A stretch of DNA of 64,000 bases from Narthecium ossifragum (GCA_963920575.1 OY986973.1:12665397-12729396), one strand, 5' to 3'; shown: positions 43,815-55,165, counted from the first letter of the stretch. Notes: a model not told the origin generated them from the sequence alone. A program made the numbers and translations.

Positions 43815-44652
43815 ACCCACGTCCTTGCTTGGGCGGGCCCACACCATGGAGCTGGCTGCAACCATGTTCCTTGGTACAGGTTAAGCCAAGCCGGCCTTAG
43901 GGATTCCTATTCCCTAGTTGGTTTGCTTACTTAGTTGATTTCCTAGTTTGAGTTCAGTCTGTGCTTAGATAGTTTCTATTTAATTGAGTCCTAGTTTTGG
44001 TTGAGTCAAGTCACTTGCTTACTTAGTTCATTCCTGGTTATTAGAAGTCAGTTTGAGTTGAGTTAGTAAGAGTCTGTTTACTTGCTGTTCAAGCAAGAAG
44101 GTATTCAGGTTGGAGTAGAACTATCCTGAGGCCTCTATAAAAGGACATCTTATTAGGTCATGGACGAATTTAATGGAGTTATTATTTAGTAGAGATAAAT
44201 CCTAGGAGTAGAAGTAATATAGGAGTAGCTGTAACCCTAATTGCCATCAAAGCCATCAAAGCCACCAGCCACCTTCATCTCTACTGCCGGATTATCTCTC
44301 CACCAGCCGGCCACCATCCATCACTGCCATCCACGCCTCCGCCGTCCAACCCCAAGTCCCCGGCGTATCCCTTGGCTGCCGTGCTTCCTTCCGCAACCTC
44401 GTCACCGCTGCCACATTCTCCAAGGCTTGGATCCCCCAAGGGTAGCCGGCCAACATTGAGGAAGCTGCGAGGTAATCCTCTTCATCATCCGTCTCCCTCC
44501 TCCCCGTCTTCAGCCTTCCTTGTCGAATACCTAGGGTGCTTCTCCTAAAACCCTAAAGGTATATCTCGACCTAGCCATAGCTTTGGCTAAGGAGGAGCCG
44601 AGACTAGGCAAGAGACCAGATACGAAAGCCCTAGAGAAGGTGCATCGTATCA
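43815..44652 (+). repeat. Remainder of a plus-oriented family A 3' LTR
   Basis: Continues the LTR begun at 39435 after element A5 and ends GCATCGTATCA at 44652. It is a different subfamily from the LTR at 32474-33352 (GTTCCTTGGTACAGGTTAAGCC block). Confidence 0.85.
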
Positions 44653-44809
44653 AGGGACAACAACGATCCCTTGATGCCGTCGATCTCTTCTCGGGTTATA
44701 GGAAGATCCCGCTCCTTGGAAGCACTGGCGGTGGTATCTCCTTCCATCAGTGCAGCTTCTGGAAGGCTTTGGGCGGCACAGTCGACGGAACGGAGCTCTG
44801 ATACCAAGT
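44653..44809 (-). pseudogene. Start of the interior of a variant A element (A-prime)
   Basis: Read leftward from the primer site complement (44796-44807), the frame gives LVSELRSVDCAAQSLPEAAL and then ERDLPITREEIDGIKGSL. The first part is shared with families A and B. The second is not seen in them and looks more like an ordinary gag-type N-terminus, so it may come from a relative closer to the autonomous ancestor. It is cut after about 50 codons by the A LTR ending at 44652. Confidence 0.5.
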
Positions 44810-45640
44810 TGATACGCCGAGTCTTCTCGTAGGCACGTGTACCGGGTCTCTTGCCTGATCTCGGCTCCTCCTTAGCCAAATCTATGGCTAGGTCAAGAGA
44901 TACCTTTAAGGTTTTAGGAGAAGGACCCTAAGTATTCGACGAGGAAGGCGTAGACTAGAGGAGAGAGACAAATGGAAAGAGGGATACCTGGCAACTCCTC
45001 TAGGGTTGGCCGGCTACTCTTGGAGATCCAAGCCAAGAAAGTTGGAGGAAGAGAGGCAGCGACCAAGGAAGGACGCCGGAGTTGGAGACGTGGAAGGTGG
45101 CTGGTAGCGGCGGATGGCGGCAAGTGCTTGATTGTGGCCGGTTGATGGAGAAGGGCCAGCTATAGAGGAGAAATTGGAGATGGCTGATGGTTTGTGGAAT
45201 ATTAAGTTACAGCTGCTCCTAAGATTATTCTACTAATAACTCTATTTTATTCTCAAAATTCGTCCATGCTCTAATACAAACTATAGAGGTCTTTAAAATA
45301 AAAGGCCTCAAGAGAGTTCTACTCCAACTAGAGAACTTAGTTACCTTGCTTTAATCGGCAAGTAATCAGACTTTCCTACTAAGACTCAATCATATCTCAA
45401 ACTTCCTAAGAACTAGGACTCATAATAGGAACTAATAAAGCAAATCATAAACTGAACTCAAACTAGGAAATCAATTAAGAAACTAAGGAAGTAACCAGCT
45501 AGGAATAGGATTCCTTAAGGCAGGCTTTGGCTTGGGATCTGGTCCAAGGCTGGGTCCTACCAAGGGGTGGAGCTGGACTTGGTTCCACTTGGCGTGTGGG
45601 ACCTGCCCCTTGGCTGGGCGCGGGTTGGACTTGGGTCCGA
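44810..45640 (-). repeat. Variant family A LTR (A-prime)
   Basis: Starts TGATACGCCGAGTCTTC right after the primer site complement and shares the ATACCTTTAAGGTTTTAGG and TAGACTAGAGG blocks with A LTRs. It differs in its ends and fades out near 45640 without a clear terminal CA. Confidence 0.7.
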
Positions 45641-45853
45641 ACCGTTTCAGATTTTTTTCTCACTCTTGATTTCTCCATTTTCTTTTAACAAGCATTTGAA
45701 CAAAATTGCTGTCTTTTAGTTATTTTTCTTTTTATTTTCCATGAATGAACACTTGTGGAAATTCTCCTGCCAACAAGTTTTTTCATTAGCTGTGGAACAT
45801 AGAGATTACTCCAATTAGATAAAACAATATCAAGCCATACAGTGGAAGAGAAC
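45641..45853. other. AT-rich stretch, nothing recognised
   Basis: 213 bp of AT-rich sequence with no ORF, repeat family or boundary that I can identify. It may be a piece of original host DNA or a very old element. Confidence 0.5.
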
Positions 45854-46216
45854 TGTCACGCCCCGGCCCAGAAAACCCATCCTGGCCGGGACGTGAGCGA
45901 GGTGTCGAGCCTTGACCCACGAAGGCCCAACCAGGGCAGGCGACGTGAACCGGAACCTAACTAATGCGGAAAAAGTTTGGCGAGGGGTTTCCTCTAACTT
46001 ACTGGTCTCCCTAAACAATTCATAAGCACCCTTAATAAAACAATAATCAGCAACCTCAAAAGATATAATATAATATTTAAATCCTCAAACGGGTTTACAT
46101 TTATACAACATACTCCCGTAGGAGACTATCAAAACAAAAAAGGTGTAGAAGACTATCACCGCTCCTCAAGCACCGCCAGACGCCGCCGCGCCACGAAACA
46201 CCTGCCCAACAGGGGT

Positions 46217-46800
46217 CACTGAAGAAGAGCTGACGCCTGCACCCTGCAAAACGCAGCGGGGGTAGGAGTGAGCATAAAGCTCAGTAAGGTTCTACACTAC
46301 AACACACAGAAAGGAGGGAACTCAATAGTGTCGCCGCCAAGTAAGGTCTGGGTGTACCTGGGGTCCCATAACCCCACCGTGTATCCCTAAGGTCCAAGAT
46401 CATGATCTTCCAGAAAGAACTGGTCACATGATGGGTCACGCTCAGTAAGCAGGAAACTAAGACTGCTGACTCACAAGCAGGAAACTGACACTGCTGGCAA
46501 AAAACTGACACTGAAGAAGAGCTGACGCCTGCACCCTGCAAAACGCAGCGGGGGTAGGAGTGAGCATAAAGCTCAGTAAGGTTCTACACTACAACACACA
46601 GAAATGAGGGAACTCAATAGTGTCGCCGCCAAGTAAGGTCTGGGTGTACCTGGGGTCCCATAACCCCACCGTGTATCCCTAAGGTCCAAGATCATGATCT
46701 TCCAGAAAGAACTGGTCACATGATGGGTCACGCTCAGTAAGCAGGAAACTAAGACTGCTGACTCACAAGCAGGAAACTGACACTGCTGGCAAAAAATGGC
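46217..46800. repeat. 292-bp tandem duplication in E1
   Basis: The block beginning CACTGAAGAAGAGCTGACGC at 46217 is repeated at 46509 with only a few differences. E4 carries a single copy (near 62085-62385), so the duplication happened in E1 and is recent. Confidence 0.9.
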
Positions 46801-48053
46801 ACCGGTGAGTAGGCACACCCTCTACTCAAGAGTCATTATAACTGGACATCGGCTACACCTCAGAACCCGACTCGAGGCCGACACGACCTCTAAATCATCG
46901 ATCAACATGTATTCAAGTCATCTAAGCCTATCATCGATATCGACTGAATACTACAATCCAACTTGGACCTTGCTACCCGCCACGGTTCTAGAGTTACATG
47001 AAAGACTCGAATCGGCGATCAACCCATCGCCCACACCCTATCCTTATGCATCTAATGCACAACAGGAATGCATGCTATGATCATATGCAGGTAAGAAGTA
47101 AGCATGCTACAATATGATAAAGATAACATATAAGTCCAACTGGATCGCTGCAACGATACTACCGACCGCTGCCAGCCAATCCGCAGTGGGTTCCGGCATT
47201 ACGACGCTACCGCGACCGTCAACCGCGGACTCCTGCAACGGGAAGCAACCCCGAAAACTCAGATGAACATATAGTATTATATTATATGTTCAGAACATAT
47301 AATATTATTAAAAGCACGAAGATCCTCTAATTAGGGGCTAAGTGACCTCATCGATCCGACGTCCAAACGACGTCGGATTCGAGATCCAACTTAGACACCC
47401 GCAGATAAACATTCTGGGATCAACATATCCAAAACCGGGAAACTTCCGACTGCTAAATTACCCCAAAAACACTAATCAAAATCACTAATCTCACTAATTA
47501 CCTTTAATTGCTGCAACGCGGACCATCCGTAGGAAAATCATAACAAATCATCGGAAAATCAGACAATTATGAAACCGGTTGCGTATGAGAGTAGACCCAA
47601 TGAGCTACAACTCTTGAGTTCATCATAAATCAAGATCATGCATTTACCGGCCGAAAAACGCGCTGTAAACAGGCTGTTCTTCAAGAACAGATAAACCAGA
47701 AAATCCGAGTTTAAACATGCTAAAAACCTACTAAAATCTCAATCAAGTCTTATAATAAAACTTACAACTGAAATTAAGCTAAACAAGAGGAACACAACAA
47801 CACCAAGAACACCTAAATCTACCGGCTAGATTAAGAGAAAACCCAAAAACAACTCATGTAGGTAGAAACCTACCGGAAACACAAACCTCGACTGAATCCC
47901 CATCGTACGAGCACCAAACCAGATTTAAACCAAGCCAAGGATCTTCCTCTAGCTGCCACGAATCCAACGAGCCCTCAAGCACTCAAAAAGATGGCTGGAG
48001 GAGGGAGAACGGAGGTGAAGAAAGAGAAGGGAAGCAAACCGGAAAAACAAGGC

Positions 48054-48216
48054 TACTTATAGGCTCGAGACCGATCGATCGGTCCTGGGACCGATCGGTC
48101 GGACTGGGCCGGGTTAAGTCGGTTAGCGTCCTTATCCGGACACGTCGGCCGCGACGACGACTGACACAAGTCCGATCGGTCGCTCCCAGGAGCGACCGAT
48201 CGCACACAGGTTCGAT
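48054..48216 (-). promoter_or_regulatory. E1 promoter: TATA box with upstream palindromes
   Basis: TATAAGTA (48061-48054, minus). Upstream on the sense strand are CCGATCGATCGG at 48071, CCGATCGGTCGG at 48091, CCGATCGGTCGC near 48172, GCGACCGATCGC at 48192 and TTCGATCGGT at 48211. Neighbours are about 20 bp apart within each group. Confidence 0.6.
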
Positions 48217-48234
48217 CGGTGCTCTGATACCAAA

Positions 48235-48939
48235 TTTTTACGCCGAGCCTTCTCGTAGGCACGGGTACCTGGTCTCTTGCCCGGTCTCAGTTCCTCCTTA
48301 GCCAAATCTATGGCTAGGTCGAGAGATACCTTTAGGGTTTTAGGAGGACCCTAGGTACCTTGCGGATCCTGTTGGGGTTGGCTGGTTACTCTTGGAGATC
48401 CAAGCCAAGGGAGGTGGCGGAGGAGGTGCGGCAGCCAAGGATGGACGCCGGTGATGGGGACGTGCACTGTAGATGGCAGCGGTGGACGACAATGGATGGT
48501 GGGCGGCTGGTGGAGAGAGAATCCGGCAGGAGAGAGATGAAGGTGGCTAGTGGCGTGGGTATTAAGTTAAGGCTACTCCTAGGGTTATAGCTACTCCTAT
48601 AATATCTCTTAACTTTATTCTTCAATGCATAAAACCCTAATACAAGCTATGGAGATCCTTTTATAGAGGTCTCAAAGAGTTCTACTCCAACCTGGATACC
48701 CACTTGCTAAAACAACAAGTGACTTGACTCAACCCAACTAGGACTCATAATCTGAACTAGCAAAGAACAAACTGGACTCAAACTAGGAAATCAACTAGCA
48801 AAGCAATTAAGACTCAACTAATGAAATAACCAGCTAGGACCTGCTTGGCTGAGCCACCAAAGGTCATGGGTCCATGATGGATCCGCCCATGCTTGGGCTT
48901 GGGTTTGGATCCGGTTCAGTTCTGAATTGGCTCGTAACA
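48235..48939 (-). repeat. Variant family A LTR (A-prime), second copy
   Basis: Lies right of the primer site complement (GCTCTGATACCA, 48221-48232), starts TTTTACGCCGAGCC and ends GGCTCGTAACA. Blocks ATACCTTTAGGGTTTTAGG and TGCGGCAGCCAAGG tie it to family A. Its left neighbour is a truncated gypsy LTR and its right neighbour a copia 3' ORF. Confidence 0.75.
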
Positions 48940-49955
48940 AGGATTCACCTTGAATTCTGGGCGCATCTTCTTCTCCCCCCCTTGATTTTTCTCATCATGC
49001 TCTTCTTGATGCTCGTCGTCTTCATCACCACTGACATCATGAAAACTGAGTCCTAAAGCTCGTTTGACGGCCTTCATCCTTTTGTAGGTAGATTTGTTGA
49101 AGGGTTGAGAAAGGGGTTTTCGTTCATCAACTGCTAGGTTTAGGGTAAGGGCTTGGAAAATTCTTGTTAGAAGCCTCCCAAAAGGAAGTGATTGCCTAGC
49201 ATTAAGATTAAGCATCTCCTTGATAAGGAGATAACCTAGGTTTAGAGGCTTCTTCCTAACCATGCAAGAAAGAACATAGGCATGGATGGGCTTCAACTGA
49301 TCATGGTGGCCTAGCTTAGGAAAAAGATTTGTTCCTAGAAAGTGAGTAAGCTCCCTAAAATGTTGGTGTAGGCTATTTAATTCTATAGGGTTTTTCTCAA
49401 CTAGGAGAGCCTTAAGGATTGCTTTTCTTCCTTGTTTATCCTTATCAATTCGGTTGAGGTCCTCATAGGAAGTAAAGTAAATGCACTCTCTTTGATTTAG
49501 TAACTCATTCAACCATTCTACGGTAATTTTGAATTCATTTCCATAGATATAGCTACTAAGGGCCACACATCCTTCATCATCAATATCCTCAGTCATATTG
49601 CAATAGAAATATCTAACCATTTGGGATAAATGTACTGAGGCATTTCTAAGTATTTCTTCCAACCCATATCAATGAAAAATTGTTCAACTATATATTCCTT
49701 TCCTATAGCCAATTGTAGAGCTCTACCCGAGACAACAAACTTATCCTTAAATTCAGGCCAGGAGTTATACCTATCCTTATCTAGGAAGAGGTAGTCGTCG
49801 TAGGAAGGAGTAGGTGGAGGATTAGATGAAGAATCGCCATGCGAACCTCTGGTTTTCTTCGACCCGGTCTTTTGTTGTGCTACCGCGGTCTTCCTTTTCT
49901 CAGCTTGACTTGGTTCATCTGGTGGAGGAGGGCCGGCATTCTTAGTACGAGGCAT
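48940..49955 (-). pseudogene. Extra 3' ORF of the SIRE-like element (plant transposon protein domain-like)
   Basis: Read leftward from ATG 49955 the protein starts MPRTKNAGPPPPDEPSQAEK and a basic linker. A folded region follows (FKDKFVVSGRALQLAIGKEY), and a shift near 49600-49660 leads into frame 49662-48916, which has MVRYFYCNMTEDIDD, FKITVEWLNELLNQ and LKPIHAYVLSCMVRKKPLNL with SLPFGRLLTRIFQAL. This layout resembles the putative plant transposon protein domain (Pfam Transposase_32 type), often found in long plant retroelements. It occupies the position of the env-like ORF of SIRE elements, but I see no signal peptide or membrane segment. The C-terminus is acidic (SGDEDDEHQEEHDEK) and runs into the A-prime LTR. 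The frameshift makes it inactive. Confidence 0.6.
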
Positions 49956-50090
49956 GGTGCACCGGCTGGTTAGGGTTTTGAGAGGGGAAGAGGAGAATGT
50001 GGTTTTGAGAGAGGAGGAGCAGTGGGCTGCGGTCGTTGAAGAGTCTAGGGCACAGTCGAACCAGGAGAAGAAATGAAGGGTTGATCAGGA

Positions 50091-50097
50091 GTTATAA
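50091..50097 (-). promoter_or_regulatory. Possible internal TATA box for the extra ORF
   Basis: CTTATAAC on the minus strand is followed by a CT-rich leader (CTTCTCCTGG, CTCCTCCTCTCTC) and the ATG at 49955. It could serve a separate transcript for the extra ORF. Inference only. Confidence 0.35.
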
Positions 50098-50155
50098 GGG
50101 GAGATTAGAGAGAAAATGACTAAAATGCCCTAACTTATTGTCACACGATCCGGGG

Positions 50156-50361
50156 CGGTCGACCGTAAGAAGTTGGCGGTCGACCGTCGCGAATATTTTG
50201 TGTAAAAAAGCAATCACACGGTTGATCCAACGAAGTTGGCGGTCGACCGTGGCACACAATAGGTCTAAAAATGAAAGCCCACGGTTGATCCAAAGAGTTG
50301 GCGGTCGACCGACCATTGCGAATGTACTCACGGTCGACCGTCAGGAAGTCTGGATCGACCA
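50156..50361. repeat. Paired CGGTCGACCG palindromes upstream of the extra ORF
   Basis: Perfect CGGTCGACCG at 50156, 50177, 50240, 50302 and 50331. Degenerate partners are CGGTTGATCC at 50219 and 50282 and TGGATCGACC at 50351. The pairs are 50156/50177, 50219/50240, 50282/50302 and 50331/50351, each 20-21 bp apart. The first three pairs are 63 bp apart. The cluster lies 60-260 bp upstream (minus strand) of the possible TATA box at 50097. Confidence 0.85.
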
Positions 50362-50573
50362 TCAGTTCCAGAAAGTGAGTTTTGAAATTCAATTTAAAAT
50401 CAATTTTAAATCAAAACATCACAAAACTTTGCATACACGTGTAACTAAATATTATGAGCTAAGAACACTCATCAATCATGATATTCACTTAATTTACCAA
50501 AATTTAGCATTCAAGTTGGATATGGTATGAAAAACAGATAAAGAGGTTACCATACCTTTTCCTTTTAGCTCCT

Positions 50574-51701
50574 TTATTTTGGACATCCATTGGACATCCC
50601 AAGCTCCATTAGTAGATATAGAAATCTGTCTTCACTCAAGGGTTTGGTTAGAATATCCGTAATTTGATGCTCGGTGCTTGCAAATTCAAGTGCTATATCT
50701 CCTTTTTGTGTGTGATCACGAAGGAAATGGTGTCGAATTTCTATGTGCTTTGTTCTAGAATGTAGGATGGGATTCTTAGATAAGCTTATGGCACTAGTGT
50801 TGTCACATCTAATGGGCATTTTGCCTACATGTATGTTGTAATCTACCAATTGCATTTTCATCCAAAGTAATTGTGCACAACAACTACCCGCCGCAATGTA
50901 TTCCACTTCGGGATTGGATAAAGCAACCGAATTTTGCTTTTTGGAGAACCAAGAAACAAGTGCATGACCAAGCAAGTGACATGTACCACTTGTACTTTTT
51001 CTATCAAGCCTACATCCGGCAAAATCCGCATCGGAGTAGCCAATTAGATCAAAAGATGATCTTCCAGGATACCACAAACCATAATTTTGGGTTCCTATTA
51101 GATATCTAAAGATTCTCTTGACCGCAACCAAATGAGATTCCTTAGGACAAGATTGATATCTAGCACAAAGGCAAACACTAAACATGATGTCCGATCTACT
51201 AGCAGTCAAATAGAGTAAAGAACCAATCATCCCTCTATAAAGTGTTTGTTCAACGGGTTTCCCATCTTCATCCTTGTCTAATTTGAGTGAAACACATGGG
51301 GGTTTTATAAATTTTGGATTCAACAAAATCATATTTCTTGAGTAGGTCTCTAGTGTATTTAGCTTGATTTACAAAGATCCCTCCTCGAGTTTGCATGATT
51401 TGTAAACCAAGAAAATAATTTAGTTCACCCATCAAACTCACTTTGCATACATGTGGCAAATTCTTCACAATGTTTATCATTTGTAGTACCAAAAATAATA
51501 TCATCAACATAAATTTGAACTAAGAGCAAATCTTTGCCTTTTGATTTGGTAAATAATGTAGTATCAATTTTTCCTTTACAAAAATCATTATCCATCAAGA
51601 ATTTGCTAAGCCTTTCATACCAAGCTCTAGGAGCTTGTTTTAATCCATACAAGGCTTTAGTGAGTTTGAATACTCATCCCTCAATTTGTAGTCTTCAAAT
51701 C
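50574..51701 (-). pseudogene. SIRE-like copia reverse transcriptase C-terminal part and RNase H
   Basis: Read leftward from the solo LTR junction: YGLKQAPRAWYERLSKFLMD, the catalytic YVDD near 51500 (QIYVDDIIFGTTND), then a shift into GELNYFLGLQIMQTRGGIFV. Another shift leads to frame 51332-50574 with GSLLYLTASRSDIMFSVCLC, the RNase H block (SDADFAGCRLDRKSTSG, SKKQNSVALSNPEVEYIA) and DILTKPLSEDRFLYLLMEL. The order is normal for Ty1/copia. A frame error near 51670 and two more downstream break it. It is the continuation of 53044-54948 across the inserted B LTR. Confidence 0.92.
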
Positions 51702-53043
51702 TGATACGAGTCGATCCGACTCGACCAACTGGACCCGAACCCAGAAGAGGAACCAAGCTGGTTCAACCTCTTTCCTAGTTTGACTTGGACTTCCCTAGTT
51801 CAAACTAGAGTATTTAATTAGTATTTATCATTAGTCTTTTATTGAGTCCTAGTTGATTGTTAGGAATTAATTAAGAGTTCGTTTGAGTTAGTAAGTTGAG
51901 TTGAGTCAGAAACCTTATTACTTGCTAATCAAGCAAGGGGGTTTTTCTAGTGGATTAGGACTCTGTCAAGGTCTCTATAAAAGAACCTTAGTAGTTTGTA
52001 TTAGATGATGCATGAGATGAATGATTAAGAGTAATTAGTAGAATATCATAGGAGTAGAATATCATAGGAGTAGAAGTAAAGTAGATTCCACCCGAAATCC
52101 ATCATAGATCCACCTTCTTCCCCGTCGGTCATCTTCTCCGCAGCCGGCATCGCCTTCACCTTCAATTTCTCTCTCCCCATCACTTTCTCTCTCCGCCACG
52201 TCAGCGACCCCAACGCCACGTCAGCGCCACGTCACCCGCTACTGTTCATCATCTTCCTTCCCTCTCTTCTCTCCCGTAACCTAGCTTCCGCCGGCCTTCC
52301 CTCCGTCAAGCCCTCTCCGGCCTTCCCCGTCGCCAACCAAGACCGCCAACTTCTTCCCCTACCTCCCACGACTCCGGCCATCCCTTCCCCGCCGTCTTCC
52401 ATCGCCTTCGGCGCCGTCCCCGGCGAGCCCGATCTCCGTCCCCATCACCGGCAAACCGCGTCCGACCCCTATCCCACTTCCAAACCTTCCTAAAAACCCT
52501 TCCCTGGCATCCCTAGACCCGATCCCGACCGTCCCAAGCCCCGTCGAGCGCCCCGTTGTCGTCCCCGACGCCGACCTCCTCTAAACCCGCCGTCCACCTC
52601 CCAGATCCGCCCGATCCGCCACCTATCCTCCAGATCTGAGCCGGTAGATCTCTTCCCCATCGTCGTACAACCCATCCTGCCACTATCCCGACCGCCGCCG
52701 CCGCCCCTACGCCGGCGATCTACGCCGGTGAGCCTCAGCCCTCGGATCCAGGCTGGTTCAGCCCAGCCAACTTGGGCCGGTTCAGCCAAGTTTCCTAATT
52801 GATCCAGCCAACTTGACCTGGCTCATGCCACTTAGCCCAATCCGAGCCAAATTCAATTCCAAGAGCCAATCAACCAATCCAGACTTGACCCAGTCGAGTC
52901 CTACCCCAATCTGAGCCAGATCTGAACCAGATTCGATCCAGATTTAGCCAATTGGACTCAATCAAGTCCGATCAGGCCAATTCTGATCGATTGGAGCAGT
53001 AGAGACCCATTACGAGAGGATCACGAGTAGACCGCTCGTAACA
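51702..53043 (+). mobile_element. Solo LTR, family B, TSD AAATC
   Basis: A 1,342-bp B LTR in plus orientation, TGATACGAGTCGATCC to ACCGCTCGTAACA. TSD AAATC is at 51697-51701 and 53044-53048. It splits the reverse transcriptase of the copia element between the [10 protein letters not shown] and YGLKQ motifs. The TATA box is in the CTCTATAAAAGAACC block near 51975. Confidence 0.93.
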
Positions 53044-54948
53044 AAATCCGGGGGGTTGTTCAACATAGACTTCTTCCTTTAGTAAACCATTCAAGAAGGC
53101 ACTTTTAACATCCATTTGATATAATTTGAAATCTTTGTAAGATGCAAAAGCTAGAAGTAGTCTTATTGCCTCAAGTCTAGCTAGCGGTGCAAAAGTCTCA
53201 TCAAAATCAATTCATTCTTGTTGATTGAACCCTTTTGCAACTAGTCTAGCTTTATTCCTCATATTTATCCCCGATTCATCCATTTTGTTTCTAAACACCC
53301 ATTTAGTGCCAATGACGGGATGATCATAAGGTCTAAGTATCAAATTCCAAACTTCATTTGTTTCAAATTGATTCAACTCTTCTTGCATTGCTAAGATCCA
53401 ATGATCATCCTCTAGTGCTTCCTCAATCATTTTGGGCTCAATCTGAGATAGGAAGGCTAGATTTGCACAAGTGTTCAATGAAGATCTGGTTTGTATTCCT
53501 TTTGATGGTTCACCAATAATCAATTCCTTTGGGTGTGAGGATGCATATTTCCAATCTTTAGGCAAATCATGATGTTGATCACTAGGTATAATCTCAAGGG
53601 ATTCCTCAAATCTATCATTCAATTCTTCAACATCATTTTGGGTTTCATCCAATAAATCTTTTGATTTGTCATTTGGGATTTCCTCATCTTTACCATTATC
53701 AATTCTACTAGGAATTAAAATCATTTCATCAAATGTAACATGCATTGATTCTTCAACTACCAAGGTCCTTTTATTGAAGATTCTATAACTTTTGCTTCTC
53801 TCCGAGTATCCAAGAAAAACTCCTTCATCGGATCTAACAGCAAATTTTCCAAGATTATCCTTGCCATTGTTCAAGATAAAACATTTGCAACCAAAAGCTC
53901 TAAAGTACCCAATATTTGGAATTCTTCCTTTCCAAAGTTCATAAGGGGTTTTCTTCAAAATGGGTCTCAAAGTTACTCTATTTATCACATGGCAAGAAGT
54001 ATTAATTGCTTCGGCCCAAAAATACTTAGGAAGATTATTTTCACATAATAAAGTTCTAGCCATGTCTTGTAGGGTTCTATTTTTCCTTTCAACAACACCA
54101 TTTTGTTGAGGGGTTCTAGGTGAAGAGAAGTTATGGGAAATCCCGTTGTCATTGCAAAACTTTTCTAGATGGGAATTCTTGAATTCTCCTCCATGGTCAC
54201 TTCTAATGCATGTAATGAGAATACCTTTCTCATTTTGGACTCTTCTACAAAAGTTGATGAATTCCTCAAAAATTTCATCTTTGTGTGCAAGGAAAATCAC
54301 CCAAGTGTATCTAGTGTAGTCATCTACTAAAACAAACCCATATAAGCTACCACCTAAGCTAGTTGGTTTAGTAGGCCCAAACAGGTCCATATGAATGAGT
54401 TCTAGTGCTCTTGTGGTGGAAACTATATCTTTAGACTTGAAAGAGGATTTTACTTGTTTTCCTGTTTGACATGCATCACAAATCTTATCTTTCTCGAATT
54501 TGATCTTGGGAAGTCCAAGAACAAGGTCTTTTTTAGAGAGTTTGGAAATTAAATCCATGTGAGCATGTCCAAGTCTCCTATGCCATAACCAAGAATTATC
54601 ATTTAAAGCACTAAGACATAAATCATCATGGCAAACAAGATCATTAAGATAAAATGTATACACATTACCATCACGATGACCAACTAGTATGATTTTATCA
54701 TTAATAGCATTCTTAACATAGCATTTTGAATCTTCAAAAATGACTTTGTTACCTCTATCACATAATTGACTAATGCTAAGCAAATTATGTTTCAAACCTT
54801 CTACCAAAAGAACATTTTCAATAATAGTGGAAGAGGTTTTACCAATATTGCCAATGCCAATTATTTTTCCATTTGCATTGTCTCCAAAGGTCACCATTCC
54901 TCCATCTTTGGATTGGAAGGTTGAGAACATGCTCCTTTCTCCCGTCAT
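53044..54948 (-). pseudogene. SIRE-like copia integrase and N-terminal reverse transcriptase
   Basis: The 578-codon frame 54948-53212 starts after protease. Residues 123-160 are the GAG-pre-integrase HHCC finger (H123, H128, C157, C160). The integrase catalytic triad is D188 (HMDLFGP), D251 (RSDHGGEF) and E287 (NGVVERKNRTL). The C-terminal part has GYFRAFGCKCFILN and VFLGYSERSKSYRIFN. Residues 505-578 begin the reverse transcriptase (EEALEDDHWILAMQEELNQF, GTKWVFRNKMDESG, ARLVAKGFNQQE). A TGA at 53212-53214 then interrupts, and the frame resumes with [15 protein letters not shown] and [16 protein letters not shown] up to the solo LTR. The integrase itself is intact over its full length, which is unusual in this window, but no working polyprotein remains. 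Confidence 0.93.
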
Positions 54949-55165
54949 GTGTCTCTAGCATCCACTATCAAAGTACCATCTAAAGCCTTTGTGTTGGTCT
55001 TGATCTTGGATCTCATGCATTCCTACAAATAGGAGATTAAACCTTGATTTTTGGTACCCAAATCTTTTTGGGTCCATTTGCATTAGTACTATGCATAAGA
55101 GAAGAAGATTAATGTCTAGGTGCCCAAATTTTCTTAGCATTAGCATGCCTCATTAGATAGCAACT
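54949..55165 (-). pseudogene. SIRE-like copia protease region
   Basis: Open from about 55146 with basic leader segments (FGYQKSRFNLL) to WYFDSGC, the copia protease active-site motif (D-S-G). A TAG follows at 54955-54957, just after DSGC, before RHMTGERSM. This stop sits at the heart of the protease and would cut the polyprotein. Confidence 0.75.

Larger units (their letters stand above)
45854..48220 (-). repeat. Tekay/Del-like LTR E1, U3 end truncated
   Basis: The plus-strand left end is TGTCACGCCCCGG, so on the sense strand the LTR ends CGGGGCGTGACA, typical of Tekay/Del gypsy LTRs. It contains a 292-bp tandem duplication. The sense TATA box (TATAAGTA) is at 48054-48061, with CGATCGATCG palindromes upstream at 48071-48216. 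It is cut at 48220 by a family A-prime primer site. Most of it matches E4 (62000-64000). Neither coding sequence nor a TSD is seen. Confidence 0.65.

Noticed and set aside
46281..46818. Two similar ORFs suggesting a duplicated gene
   Set aside because: Both are products of the 292-bp tandem duplication inside a gypsy LTR. The same sequence in E4 does not keep the frame.
48940..49955. Extra ORF as an envelope gene
   Set aside because: It is in the env-like position of SIRE elements, but no signal peptide, transmembrane segment or furin-like site is visible. The sequence looks like the plant transposon protein domain instead.
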